In this document: positions 8,535 through 16,831 of the stretch, in pieces | Position numbering within the stretch: the stretch's first letter is position 1 | Layout of the letters: every line of letters begins with the position of its first letter | IMG/VR virus record: IMGVR_UViG_3300042876_000259 | Location: 1-52,847 of that record | DNA from: a virus | Length of the DNA stretch: 52,847 nt | Direction: 5' to 3' (one strand) | The notes under the pieces: generated by a model | Database searches by the model: none | Seen by the model: only the letters and a program-made list of their open reading frames with translations | Told to the model about the DNA's origin: nothing | Translations under genes and position numbers: made by a program

Positions 8535-8966
8535 CTACGGGCGTGTAAAGTTGCTGGCGGTGAGCGATGCCGTCCCGCCAGAGGACGTCATGTAGACCCT
8601 CAAGTTGTGGGCGCCTTTCGGGACTATCACGCCGATGGTTTGTGACACGCTTGATCCCGCAACGCAGTTCAAAGTGTTGGTCGAGCTGTCAACATAGAGC
8701 CTGACATACCCCGCCACCCCGGCTGAAGCGTTACATGACGCATAAATCGTGATCGTGCCCGCGTTGGAGCATGTGGACTGGGTGCCTGTATCAGCGGAAG
8801 CGTAGTTCCCAGCAGATAAGCTACTTTGTCCGTTGATGGTGAACGTGCCGGATGGTATCGTGCCCGAGCACGCATCACCCATCACCTGCATCATCCGCAT
8901 AGCTGCTGGCCCCGCCAAAGATGGCGAGGCGGTGAGCAGGATTAGAAGGAGGATTAGCGCTCTCAT
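8535..8966 (-). CDS. Small protein with signal peptide downstream of the tailspike
   Basis: Start ATG 8966-8964 overlaps the tailspike stop (ATGA), giving 143 residues. A longer in-frame reading exists but runs into the spike gene. Residues 1-18 (MRALILLLILLTASPSLA) form a clear Sec signal peptide with an A-x-A-like cleavage site. The mature part is Ser/Thr/Gly-rich with three Cys (DACSGTIPSG, TQSTCSNAGT, YASCNASAGVAG, LNCVAG), suggesting a beta-sandwich. It may be a fibre accessory or adhesin component; its function is unknown. Confidence 0.75.
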   Translation of the reverse strand: MRALILLLILLTASPSLAGPAAMRMMQVMGDACSGTIPSGTFTINGQSSLSAGNYASADTGTQSTCSNAGTITIYASCNASAGVAGYVRLYVDSSTNTLNCVAGSSVSQTIGVIVPKGAHNLRVYMTSSGGTASLTASNFTRP

Positions 8967-11900
8967 CGCACGTCCACCATACCGTTGCAGGAGAGCGTCG
9001 TGCCATCGTCGGAGTAGCAGGACAGCACGTCGTACTTTGTGGCGCTTGCTGACCATGCGGGCGCGGTACCTGCGGGCCATTTGTACACGCTGGTAAACGT
9101 CGGCGCGGTCGTAGAGGATTGCGTCAGTTTCAGCGTAAACGACTGCCCCGCAGCAAGGTTGGTGACGCCTATCGCGCAGGCACCGGAGAGCGTGAGCGTC
9201 TGGATGCCACCAAGCGTCGGGTCGATGTTGATGCTGGTTGAGCAGGTGCCGTTCGCTTTGACGGTTTCGAGGAATGAGGTTGCCTTTGCCGCCCCCACCA
9301 CGTCGAGCTTCTGGCTGGGGGAGGTGGTGCCGATGCCGACATTGCCACCGTTGTCCACAAACAGCCGCTCGTAGTAAACCCCTCCCGTTTTGGTTCTAAA
9401 TATCAGCTTGCCGGTGTCGTTTGTTGCTGCGGTTATGTGGAGAGAATCGCGCCATGATGCCGTTGTATGGTTGGACCCGAACGCGGCCATGCTGCCCTTG
9501 AAGGTAGTGCCCTCAAAGAAGTCAAGCGCGGTAGCTACGGTGTTATCGGTAGACCTGAGCGCGACATCAAGCCCACCTTCCCCGGCCCCTTTCTTTATGT
9601 CGAGCAGATAGGAGGGGGCGGTGTTGTTGAGGCCAAGCCTGCTGTTTGCGGCATCCCATGTCAAAAGTGTCGCTGCACCGAAACTACCAGCGTTGTTGTA
9701 CTGCAACTGACCGGAAGCACCTGCAGGGTTTCCGCCACCACCGGATGGCGTAAAGCAGCCTTCTGCATTCCCGCTGGCATCCACCCCGGCAGCGGCTTGT
9801 CCCGTGGTGCAATTAGTGCCGTTTGCTGCAAGTGCGGATGCAGTAGGCACCGAACCACTTACGGCTAGAGTAAGGGTTTCGTTTGCCCCGGCGTTGTTCC
9901 TTGTTATGGATATGTTGGACCCTGCGGCTAGTTTGTCGTACAGATACCCGTTGGTCGTGTCCGCCGCAGTTACCTTGACTTTGGGGCGCGGCCACGCTTG
10001 CTGGTCTGTGGTTCCGTGCCAAAAGTTATCCTCGATGACGGCATTGCCGGTACCTTGGGACACGTTCAAGAACTGCATGGCGGGGAGAGTGGCGTTGTCT
10101 AACTGCCCGCTATTATCCCGTATCACGATGTTATTCAACGTAATAGGCGTGTCGGATTCAAGGCTTATCAGGTAGTTTTGGTCGTTGTTACCGAAACGGA
10201 AAAAGTTGTTATTGGTTATAAGTATCGGCTGGTCATGCGTACCGTTGTCAAGAACCCCGCCATGAAGACGGAGCGATGCCACCGTGCAATCACCAAACCA
10301 GTTGTTTAGGATCGTCAGTCGGGTCGAGGTAAAAGAGGCTCTACCCACATCAAGCCCATACCGAACGTTCACCGGGAGCGTGGACCGTCCCGCGTCGGCC
10401 CACAAATGGTTCCCCCTGAAATTGATGTTGCCCGTCCTTGCGCTTACCTGGGTGTCGAAGCCGTTAATACCGTTATCGAAAACGTTGTCATCGGTTGTTC
10501 CTAGATCTAGCCCGATACTGTCGGCAACCTTGTAAGTTTCAAGCAGGTTACTTTCAATTATTGCCTGATACCCAGTCTTGGGGTCCTGCAAACTGGTTTC
10601 CACCGCCTTCTTCACGCGGTAGACCTTGTTGTGCCTAAATACCAACTGGTTAGACTGAGCGTTTGTCCCGCTCCGCGTCATGTAGACATAGGTACTCGTC
10701 GTGGGCGAATAATCGTGAACCATGCCATCCGCGCTAGTGCCTTCAAACACTATGCGCTTGCATCCGGTGAAGGCGAATGCTTTGATTTCGCTAAAAGAAA
10801 TCAGCCCTTTGCCCGTGAAGGTAATGTCATCCTTGTAAGATGCGGTTACGCCCGTCCCGATAAGAAAGTGTTTTCCAGAAGGAAAAACAACCACCACCTC
10901 TTTATGAGTCGCGCCAAGGTTGGTATTGGCCGGGAAGACGTAGCGTTGCGTCGCATAGGTGTCGATTATTGACTGGACCGCAGCGCTATCGTCGGTTCCT
11001 AGCTTATACTCGGATGCCGTTACGGTTGTCCCGGCTGCGGCTGAAAGAGCCAAGGTAGTCGAGTTGACATAGGACACAGTACCCTGGTACATCTTTCCGC
11101 CAGCACCCGCACCGTAGATAAGTATTGTTTTCCCGGTGTCCGCTGAAGTGAAAGCCGCACTGGGAGAAGAGAAAGTAGTACTGGCCGTAGTCACAGTTCC
11201 GTCAAAAGCAGTTACGGTGTCTCCCTTTGCTCCATACTCCATCACGTTGAAATCGGACCTTTGCGCCTTGCTTGCCGCCAAATCATAAGTCGCCTTCACC
11301 GCCGCCGAGTTCGCCGCCGTGGTCGTGCTGGTGCTGTTAGTGGCGCTGCTTAACTCCGACTCCTTGATGATGGTGGCGTCGGCCGGTTCCTTAGCGGCCA
11401 ACGCAGCATCCAGCCCCGTGATCGCGCTCGTTGGGTGCGCGTCAGGCACAGTTCGGCCAACCAGCTGGTTGTGCTCCGTGTTGGCACCCCCCAGAGAGGT
11501 ATGGGAGAGCGCTAGGTAGTCAATAAAAACGTGATGCACGGTGGAACCCGCCGTTGAATGATAAAATCGAATTAGTACGGTGTTGGAACCGTTGCGATAT
11601 GCGGAGTCGACAGGAACCCCGAGCGTTACCCACGCATAGTCCGACGTGCCGTGCAACGCATTAACGTTAAGGCTGTCCCACGTCAACGTTCCGTAATTGT
11701 AAGCCTGGATGTAAACGTCGTGCGTTGCGGACCCGTCGTACCAGAAGCGCGCCGATACCTGGTTAAAATGCGGCACGGCGTTAAAGGTGAACCGAACGTC
11801 CCACCCCGGCGCCCCGGACGCCTCGTTAACCTGCAGCACTGCATTGTCATACGCGTTATGCGTCGACGCCGCTGTGCCTGACGCGATCGTACCTGTAGCA

Positions 11901-12832
11901 GCGGTCACGCTGGCTCCGGAGTAATTGGTGAACTGCAGATCCGCTTTTGTGGCAAAGGGGTTGTCCGCCGAGGGCGCTTGCGCGTAGGTCATCCCCGCCT
12001 TCTCGTTGGTGGTCGGGAAGCGCGCATCGGAGCTGGCTGCAAAGCCGGTATGCCCGCTACTTGCGTAATCCAGATGAGTCAGAGCTGCGTGGTCCGTAGT
12101 GCCGCCGGTGCCGCCCGCAGGAGTAAAGCAGCCCTCAGCATTGCCCGCGGCGTCCACACCTTTTGCGGCTTCCCCCTCGCCGCAATTGAAACCGTTAGCT
12201 GCAAGAGCCGCAGCGGTCCCCGTGGTGTTTTGGTTCAGCGTCGGGAAGCCGGTTAGACCGGACGCGCTGCCGGTGGGCGTGAGGTAGTCCACCCCCGCGG
12301 TGAGCGCCGCCTGCTTTGCATTCCAGGCCGCTTTCTCAGTGTCGGTGGCAAAGCGGTGGGCGGTATCCTCGGTGACAGTCGTGGCGGCCTGAGTGTGCGC
12401 GAGGGGCGCGCGGGCATCGGAGAGTCGCATGTCCGCGTTGGTGACAAAAGCGTTGCCTACCCCGGGCGCCCCGCTGGTGCCGACCATGGCACCCTTCTCG
12501 GCGGTGGTCGGGATATTCGCATGGTTGTAGGTCGAGGTGTGGACCGACACCGAGCCCGCTGGGTCCGCCCCGACTTCCGCAGCGGTCAGAACCACCGCGC
12601 CAGCCTTGCCCTGGACACTGGTTACGGCTACTGAGGCGGAAGAGATCTGGGACTGCACATACGACTTGATTTGCCCTACGGTGGCGGAATACGCGTTGGG
12701 GCTGCCATCGCGCGCTACAGGCACCTTATCGGTGCTGCGGAGAGGCGACGGCACTACCGGAACCGAGGTTATGGAGGCCGCACCAGCAACAGCCGCGACA
12801 AAGAGCAAACTCAACAGCAAGAACTTCCGCAT
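8963..12832 (-). CDS. Tailspike / long tail fibre with pectate-lyase-type beta-helix and N-terminal signal-like sequence
   Basis: 1289 residues. Residues 1-19 (MRKFLLLSLLFVAAVAGAA) look like a Sec signal peptide, unusual for a virion protein. Residues 35-60 (DKVPVARDG ... QIKSYV) are shared with the repetitive fibre at 48830-51385 and may be the attachment module. Next come collagen-like/phage fibre repeats (TAAEVGADPAGS, TDHAALTHLDY). Near the middle, FNVMEYGAKGDTVTAFDGTV starts a pectate-lyase-3-type beta-helix with repeating N/I ladders (ITNNNFFRFGNNDQNYLISL). A trimeric LGLNNTAPSYLLDIKKG / GNVGIGTTSPSQKLDVVGAA region and a beta-rich C-terminal domain follow. It is probably the receptor-binding depolymerase. 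Confidence 0.8.
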   Translation of the reverse strand: MRKFLLLSLLFVAAVAGAASITSVPVVPSPLRSTDKVPVARDGSPNAYSATVGQIKSYVQSQISSASVAVTSVQGKAGAVVLTAAEVGADPAGSVSVHTSTYNHANIPTTAEKGAMVGTSGAPGVGNAFVTNADMRLSDARAPLAHTQAATTVTEDTAHRFATDTEKAAWNAKQAALTAGVDYLTPTGSASGLTGFPTLNQNTTGTAAALAANGFNCGEGEAAKGVDAAGNAEGCFTPAGGTGGTTDHAALTHLDYASSGHTGFAASSDARFPTTNEKAGMTYAQAPSADNPFATKADLQFTNYSGASVTAATGTIASGTAASTHNAYDNAVLQVNEASGAPGWDVRFTFNAVPHFNQVSARFWYDGSATHDVYIQAYNYGTLTWDSLNVNALHGTSDYAWVTLGVPVDSAYRNGSNTVLIRFYHSTAGSTVHHVFIDYLALSHTSLGGANTEHNQLVGRTVPDAHPTSAITGLDAALAAKEPADATIIKESELSSATNSTSTTTAANSAAVKATYDLAASKAQRSDFNVMEYGAKGDTVTAFDGTVTTASTTFSSPSAAFTSADTGKTILIYGAGAGGKMYQGTVSYVNSTTLALSAAAGTTVTASEYKLGTDDSAAVQSIIDTYATQRYVFPANTNLGATHKEVVVVFPSGKHFLIGTGVTASYKDDITFTGKGLISFSEIKAFAFTGCKRIVFEGTSADGMVHDYSPTTSTYVYMTRSGTNAQSNQLVFRHNKVYRVKKAVETSLQDPKTGYQAIIESNLLETYKVADSIGLDLGTTDDNVFDNGINGFDTQVSARTGNINFRGNHLWADAGRSTLPVNVRYGLDVGRASFTSTRLTILNNWFGDCTVASLRLHGGVLDNGTHDQPILITNNNFFRFGNNDQNYLISLESDTPITLNNIVIRDNSGQLDNATLPAMQFLNVSQGTGNAVIEDNFWHGTTDQQAWPRPKVKVTAADTTNGYLYDKLAAGSNISITRNNAGANETLTLAVSGSVPTASALAANGTNCTTGQAAAGVDASGNAEGCFTPSGGGGNPAGASGQLQYNNAGSFGAATLLTWDAANSRLGLNNTAPSYLLDIKKGAGEGGLDVALRSTDNTVATALDFFEGTTFKGSMAAFGSNHTTASWRDSLHITAATNDTGKLIFRTKTGGVYYERLFVDNGGNVGIGTTSPSQKLDVVGAAKATSFLETVKANGTCSTSINIDPTLGGIQTLTLSGACAIGVTNLAAGQSFTLKLTQSSTTAPTFTSVYKWPAGTAPAWSASATKYDVLSCYSDDGTTLSCNGMVDVR

Positions 12833-12846
12833 ATAGTAGATCCTCC

Positions 12847-13530
12847 CTAACCCGGCTCCACAAAGTCGCCGTTTTCAAATTGTAAGAGTTCCCCGCCTGG
12901 CCAGGTGAAGGGCGTATCGGGGAATGCCGTGACAACCGTTGCGCCCGTATACAACCCGGACAGGTTGACGGTCACGCCGCCAACCGCTGCTACGCCCGCC
13001 TCGCCAAGCACGGCTTCCGAGGTCCGGCAGGTAAACAGGACCTCGCCCGTGAGTGTCACCAGCTCACCGCTGGGGAGCGGGCTGTCTTTCTGCAACGATC
13101 CGACCCACCGGTTCGCTACGATGCCCTTGGCCAACCCAAGGTCAACATTGCGGGCGTCCATAAGCACCTGGTAAACAATGTCAAACAGCTCGTCCATGAG
13201 CTCGTCCGCCACATACGCGGCGTCTTGCATAGCTTCCATGGCGATGGCTACCTGGGCGGCGGTAGAAGCGGGGGCGTTGATGACCGCGAGGTTGCACCGG
13301 GAAGGGGCGTTGACTGTGAGGCCGATCCCGAAAGTCATGTCGTGCTGGTTCGGCCCCCGCATGCTGCCGCTGGACTTGGAAAACTCGCCCTCTTTAAAAA
13401 AGGACTGCACCATCCGGCGAGACTCACCCGCGGCCTTAGCCTGGCGCTGGTACCCGACCATCTTGTACCGCCCCATGGCCGCGTTCCCGAGGAGGTCTAT
13501 TATCGCTTTATTTACGACCCTAAAATTCAC
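12847..13530 (-). CDS. Neck or tail-completion protein, unassigned
   Basis: 227 residues between the spike gene and the head-tail joining candidate at 13527-13928, which it overlaps by ATGA. The segment AAQVAIAMEAMQDAAYVADELMDELF is a strong helix. The N terminus is basic and the C terminus is beta-rich (GGVTVNLSGLYTGATVVTAF). In lambda- and Mu-like gene orders this position, after capsid genes and before the sheath, belongs to head completion or tail terminator proteins. I do not recognise the family, so the role is from position only. Confidence 0.55.
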   Translation of the reverse strand: MNFRVVNKAIIDLLGNAAMGRYKMVGYQRQAKAAGESRRMVQSFFKEGEFSKSSGSMRGPNQHDMTFGIGLTVNAPSRCNLAVINAPASTAAQVAIAMEAMQDAAYVADELMDELFDIVYQVLMDARNVDLGLAKGIVANRWVGSLQKDSPLPSGELVTLTGEVLFTCRTSEAVLGEAGVAAVGGVTVNLSGLYTGATVVTAFPDTPFTWPGGELLQFENGDFVEPG

Positions 13531-13928
13531 TCGGCGGGCTCCTGTTCGACCAGCTGCAGGTAGAGACGCACAAAGCCCGATGACTCACCGCCCTCGGGCG
13601 GACGCGCGGGGCTCAAGGAGTACTGACCGGTGGGGGCACCAACCGTGGGGGCGACCGGCATCTCAATGATCCAGTTCTCCCCCCACGTCGGCACTCTTTC
13701 CAGGCTGGACCTGCGCAGCGAAAGGATCGGGCAGTTACTCACGATGCGCTCCCCCGTCTCCGGGTTGAGGCGTACGGTGTTGTAAAGCACCTGGCCACGC
13801 AGGGGGCGACCATCACGGGCGGTGCTCACACGTTCGCCGTCCGGTCGGATCAGCGTAACGTCGGACCCCCAGTCGCCTTCCAGCGTGATGGCCAAATCCT
13901 TTTCTGCGAGAGCGCGCAGGTTCAGCAC
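13527..13928 (-). CDS. Head closure / head-tail joining protein candidate
   Basis: 133 residues, beginning MLNLRALAEKDLAITLEGDW and containing VTLIRPDGERVSTARDGRPL and ETGERIVSNCPILSLRRSSL. Small beta-rich phage proteins of this type (a head closure or stopper) are found just downstream of the capsid genes. It is translationally coupled to the next gene at 13530 and sits two bases after the 53-residue gene at 13929. Confidence 0.55.
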   Translation of the reverse strand: MLNLRALAEKDLAITLEGDWGSDVTLIRPDGERVSTARDGRPLRGQVLYNTVRLNPETGERIVSNCPILSLRRSSLERVPTWGENWIIEMPVAPTVGAPTGQYSLSPARPPEGGESSGFVRLYLQLVEQEPAE

Positions 13929-14090
13929 TTATTGCTCCTCGGTGGTTGTGGTAAGCTCCTCAACGGGCGCCACCTGTCGGGCCTTACGGGCCGGTGCCAC
14001 GACGGGCGCGGGGCAGTGTTCGGCGGGGGCTTCCCCCCGCCATTTTGTCCCGCCGACGTAAACTGTTACGTTGTCGGGTAGCCGTCTCAT
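13929..14090 (-). CDS. Small hypothetical protein, 53 residues
   Basis: ATG 14090-14088 overlaps the stop of the coiled-coil gene (ATGA) and the frame ends at TAA 13931-13929, immediately before the next gene. The product starts MRRLPDNVTVYVGGTKWRGE and has a Pro/Ala-rich centre and a TTTTEEQ tail. Tight coupling on both sides argues it is real. No family is recognised. Confidence 0.65.
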   Translation of the reverse strand: MRRLPDNVTVYVGGTKWRGEAPAEHCPAPVVAPARKARQVAPVEELTTTTEEQ

Positions 14091-14569
14091 TTTTTCGGAC
14101 CCGCACCGGACGGTGCCTTGGGTGCTTCTGCCGCGGGGGCCTCGGGCGCCGGTGCTGCCGGTGCCGCGCCGGTGAGCTGGGCGGTAAGCTGCTCGATGGT
14201 TACGCGGTTGGCTTCCAACTGCGCCCGCAGATCCGCGATAAGCTCCTCGCGCTCGGTGCTGGTCTTTTCCAGCTCCGCAATGCGCGCGCCGCGCTTTTCG
14301 ATCTCTTCGCAGTTGCGGGTAGCCGCCGCGGTCACCTCGGAGAGCTTACTTTCCAGCTCGGTCACCCTCTTGTCAGCCGCCGCCACTGCTACAACGCCTC
14401 CCATCGGGCGGGTGGTGCTAGCCTTGCCCTTTTTGAGCAGCGCCTCAAGAGTTTCCTTGGGCAGATCGGCGGGAAGCTCTTTGCCCGTACGGTAGTCCGC
14501 GCCTCGATGACTGACTACACCTTTACCGGTGAAGAAAACGCCCGACCCTTTGAACTCTTTCTTATCCAT
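14087..14569 (-). CDS. Coiled-coil protein with Ala/Pro-rich tail, head module
   Basis: 160 residues. The middle (about 65-130) is a heptad-patterned coiled coil (KRVTELESKLSEVTAAATRN, RIAELEKTSTEREELIADLR), followed by a tail of alternating A, P and E residues. The first 45 residues (GVFFTGKGVVSHRGADYRTG) look like a small beta domain. It lies after the capsid gene and a terminator-like hairpin. Roles such as head fibre, scaffold helper or neck spacer are possible; none is shown by motif. Confidence 0.6.
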   Translation of the reverse strand: MDKKEFKGSGVFFTGKGVVSHRGADYRTGKELPADLPKETLEALLKKGKASTTRPMGGVVAVAAADKRVTELESKLSEVTAAATRNCEEIEKRGARIAELEKTSTEREELIADLRAQLEANRVTIEQLTAQLTGAAPAAPAPEAPAAEAPKAPSGAGPKK

Positions 14570-14602
14570 ATCATCCTCCGTAAATTAACTGACCGGCCTT
14601 AC

Positions 14603-14637
14603 ACCCGAAAAGCCCCCTAGCTTTGGACTAGGGGGCT
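14603..14637 (-). terminator. Hairpin downstream of the major capsid gene (attenuating terminator)
   Basis: On the minus strand a perfect 10-bp stem (AGCCCCCTAG with CTAGGGGGCT, arms 14628-14637 and 14611-14620) with a 7-base loop is followed by TTTTCGGG. It sits between the capsid stop (14661) and the next start (14569). It may reduce transcription after the abundant capsid mRNA while letting some read through. Confidence 0.7.
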
Positions 14638-14660
14638 ACGTTCGGTGGTCTTGCCGACCG

Positions 14661-15917
14661 CTAGGGGGTAGTGTCGATGGTGACAAAACCGTCCGTTGCG
14701 GTGGTGGCGAAGATCGGTGCGTTCTGCATACGGATGGACAGGCGCTTCCAGTCGCTCGAGACGTACGCGTCGTGGTAGCAGGTATCCGGGCGGAGAACGC
14801 CGTCCGCCGCCTTGAAGTTCGGCGGTGCCGGGGGCGCCAGGGGATCGAAGCCGAAGAACTCCCTGTACAGCTGCTCCCTCATCGGGATCATGGGAAGGTT
14901 TTCCGGCGGCCCGAAATAGCGGTCACACCTTGCCTGGCTCGAGAAGACGAGAACCTTATCCTCGGGCATGTACTGGGTCCAGGCGTCCGCGTTGGTCGGG
15001 TCATTATACCCGTCGTAGTAGGTGAAGATGACGAGCTCGAAGCCCTCCGGGGTGATGAGGATACCGCGGGCCATGAAGCCACCGGCGATAAAACGGGACC
15101 AGCGGGCTTCCACACCGGACTTGCGGAAGAGGTCGTCCCCCACGCCGGCGCCGTTGTTACCGCCCCCGAACTGGATGAACTCGAAACGGCGGTTATCCGC
15201 CAGCGAGCGCGCCGCCGTGTTGGCGATAAAGTTTTTCATCGCGGTGGTGCCCATGAGGATACCGTCCGCGCGCATCTTGCCATTGATGCGGATGCGCTTG
15301 CACGCGGTCTCGATGTCCCCGATGGCGTCTGCCGCGGCGTTCGACCACGCGGTGCCGGCGGTGATGAAGTGGTCGCTGTTGCGGCGGAAGTCGTACATGA
15401 GGTCCGCGTTGGTAGTACCCAGCATCGCCGGCATGGTGCCGGTAAGGATGGAGGACGCCGCCAGGACTTCCTGAGTCCTGACCGTACGGCGCTGCGACTC
15501 CTGGGTGATCTTGATCGCCTGCATGCGCAGACGGGTGATACGGGTCTGACGCTGGTACGGGGTCTCACCGGCCACGCGGTTGAGCAGCGTGGAGCTATCG
15601 ATGTCGCCCTCTTCCTCGATCAGCGGGAATTTACGGCTGATCTCGGTGAAGCGCTCGGGGCGGATGTTCTTCTGGGCGGTACCGATCGAGCGGCTGACAG
15701 TGCCGCGGGGGACCAGCGCGGCGATCTTCTCGGTGCCACGGATGATGTCGATGTCAACCTGGTTGGCGTCCGGGCTGAAATGGGTTTCCGCGCCGGTCTC
15801 CGGGCGACCAAAGAAAGACAGGAAGCCGGTCGACACGGTGATGATTTTCTTCTCGTCGTAGGTGCCGACGAGGAAGCGGCTCAGAAGGTCCTGGCCTACG
15901 GGGGTTCCGTTACTCAT
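14661..15917 (-). CDS. Major capsid protein, lambda gpE family
   Basis: 418 residues. It carries the gpE-family signature: DANQVDIDIIRGTEKIAALV near the start, GETPYQRQTRITRLRMQAIK and TGTMPAMLGTTNADLMYDFR in the helical spine region, and a C-terminal ELVIFTYYDGYND ... YMPEDKVLVFSSQARCDRYF. It forms the HK97-fold icosahedral shell. It is preceded by the decoration protein and protease/scaffold genes in lambda order (B, C/Nu3, D, E), and has a good Shine-Dalgarno (AAGGAGG) just upstream. Confidence 0.92.
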   Translation of the reverse strand: MSNGTPVGQDLLSRFLVGTYDEKKIITVSTGFLSFFGRPETGAETHFSPDANQVDIDIIRGTEKIAALVPRGTVSRSIGTAQKNIRPERFTEISRKFPLIEEEGDIDSSTLLNRVAGETPYQRQTRITRLRMQAIKITQESQRRTVRTQEVLAASSILTGTMPAMLGTTNADLMYDFRRNSDHFITAGTAWSNAAADAIGDIETACKRIRINGKMRADGILMGTTAMKNFIANTAARSLADNRRFEFIQFGGGNNGAGVGDDLFRKSGVEARWSRFIAGGFMARGILITPEGFELVIFTYYDGYNDPTNADAWTQYMPEDKVLVFSSQARCDRYFGPPENLPMIPMREQLYREFFGFDPLAPPAPPNFKAADGVLRPDTCYHDAYVSSDWKRLSIRMQNAPIFATTATDGFVTIDTTP

Positions 15918-15946
15918 TTTGAGTTCACCTCCTTACGGTGATTGTT

Positions 15947-16426
15947 CTAGTCTGCGTTCTCGAAGTTCTCGATGTCGACGGCCGACTCAGCGTACAGACC
16001 GATGCGGGCCAGATCGTCGGAAATGCGGCGTACATTGACCGCCCCGTTGTCGGCGCCAGCCGGATCGTCGCTGCATACCGAGGCGAGAGTGAGGCTGTTC
16101 TCGAGGACGAGCTGGGCGCCGTCAAAGGTCGAGAGGTCGCCGCCTACAACGATCGGGCATGCGGTCACGTCGCCGGCGACCAGCGCTGCGGCCGAGATGT
16201 CGTCCCCCACGTAGATGCCACGGGCGGTGTTGGAGCCGTCCAGGGCGGCCACGTCGGTCAGCGGTACCCATTTACCCGTGGCCGCGACTTGGGCCATGAG
16301 GGTGTAGCGCTTGAGCGGGGTAGTCCTGCCGGCGTCCTGCTTGACGGTCTCGTTGTCGCGGTGGATGAGACGACCGGAGAGGAAGAACGGGTAATTAGTG
16401 AGGTCAAGACGGGATTCAACGGCCAT
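15947..16426 (-). CDS. Head decoration protein, lambda gpD-like position
   Basis: 159 residues. The segment KRYTLMAQVAATGKWVPLTD and the later GDVTACPIVVGGDL, ARGIYVGDDISAAALVAGDV resemble the HDPD/gpD-type trimeric decoration proteins that cement the expanded shell. It is placed between protease/scaffold and capsid as in lambda. Longer than lambda gpD (110), similar to other phage members of the superfamily. Confidence 0.8.
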   Translation of the reverse strand: MAVESRLDLTNYPFFLSGRLIHRDNETVKQDAGRTTPLKRYTLMAQVAATGKWVPLTDVAALDGSNTARGIYVGDDISAAALVAGDVTACPIVVGGDLSTFDGAQLVLENSLTLASVCSDDPAGADNGAVNVRRISDDLARIGLYAESAVDIENFENAD

Positions 16427-16429
16427 GGC

Positions 16430-16831
16430 TTAGTTACCCCCTTCCGATTTGAACTGCGCGATCGCCGCGCCCAGATCCATCTCGGACGAGACATCGGTTG
16501 CGTTTGCGACCGGGGCCGCGTTGCCACCCTGGCCCGGGGTGTCGGGGAGAGTGGCGGAAGCCGCAGCTGCCTGACCCCCCGCCTGCATCTCTTTCATCAT
16601 GTCGGCGGTCGCCACGATTGCGTCCAGGTTCGCCTTGGGCTGCGCCCCGCTCAGTACCTGCAACGCCATGGTGCCCACCTGTGCCGGGTAGTCCTTGTTG
16701 TTGAGGTACTTGCTGACCGCCGTTACGGTCGTCTGCATCTCCTCTTTCCCCTTCCCCTCAGCCGCGGTGATCGCCTGATCATACTCGGCCCTTGCCTCGG
16801 GGTTGGCGGCCAACAGTTCAGCTAGTTTCAT
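16430..16831 (-). CDS. Nested scaffolding protein from an internal in-frame start (lambda Nu3-like)
   Basis: Codon 244 of the protease gene is ATG 16831-16829, preceded at 9 bases by a strong Shine-Dalgarno GGAGGAG (16847-16841). The product is 133 residues beginning MKLAELLAANPEARAEYDQA, a helical scaffold-like domain with a Gly/Ala-rich end. Lambda and relatives make scaffold this way in excess over protease. The nested start is inferred from the ribosome site and not proved. Confidence 0.7.
   Translation of the reverse strand: MKLAELLAANPEARAEYDQAITAAEGKGKEEMQTTVTAVSKYLNNKDYPAQVGTMALQVLSGAQPKANLDAIVATADMMKEMQAGGQAAAASATLPDTPGQGGNAAPVANATDVSSEMDLGAAIAQFKSEGGN

Noticed and set aside
14772-15941. 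389-codon plus-strand frame over the capsid gene
   Set aside because: Antisense shadow of the lambda gpE-type capsid gene; no ribosome site or family pattern.
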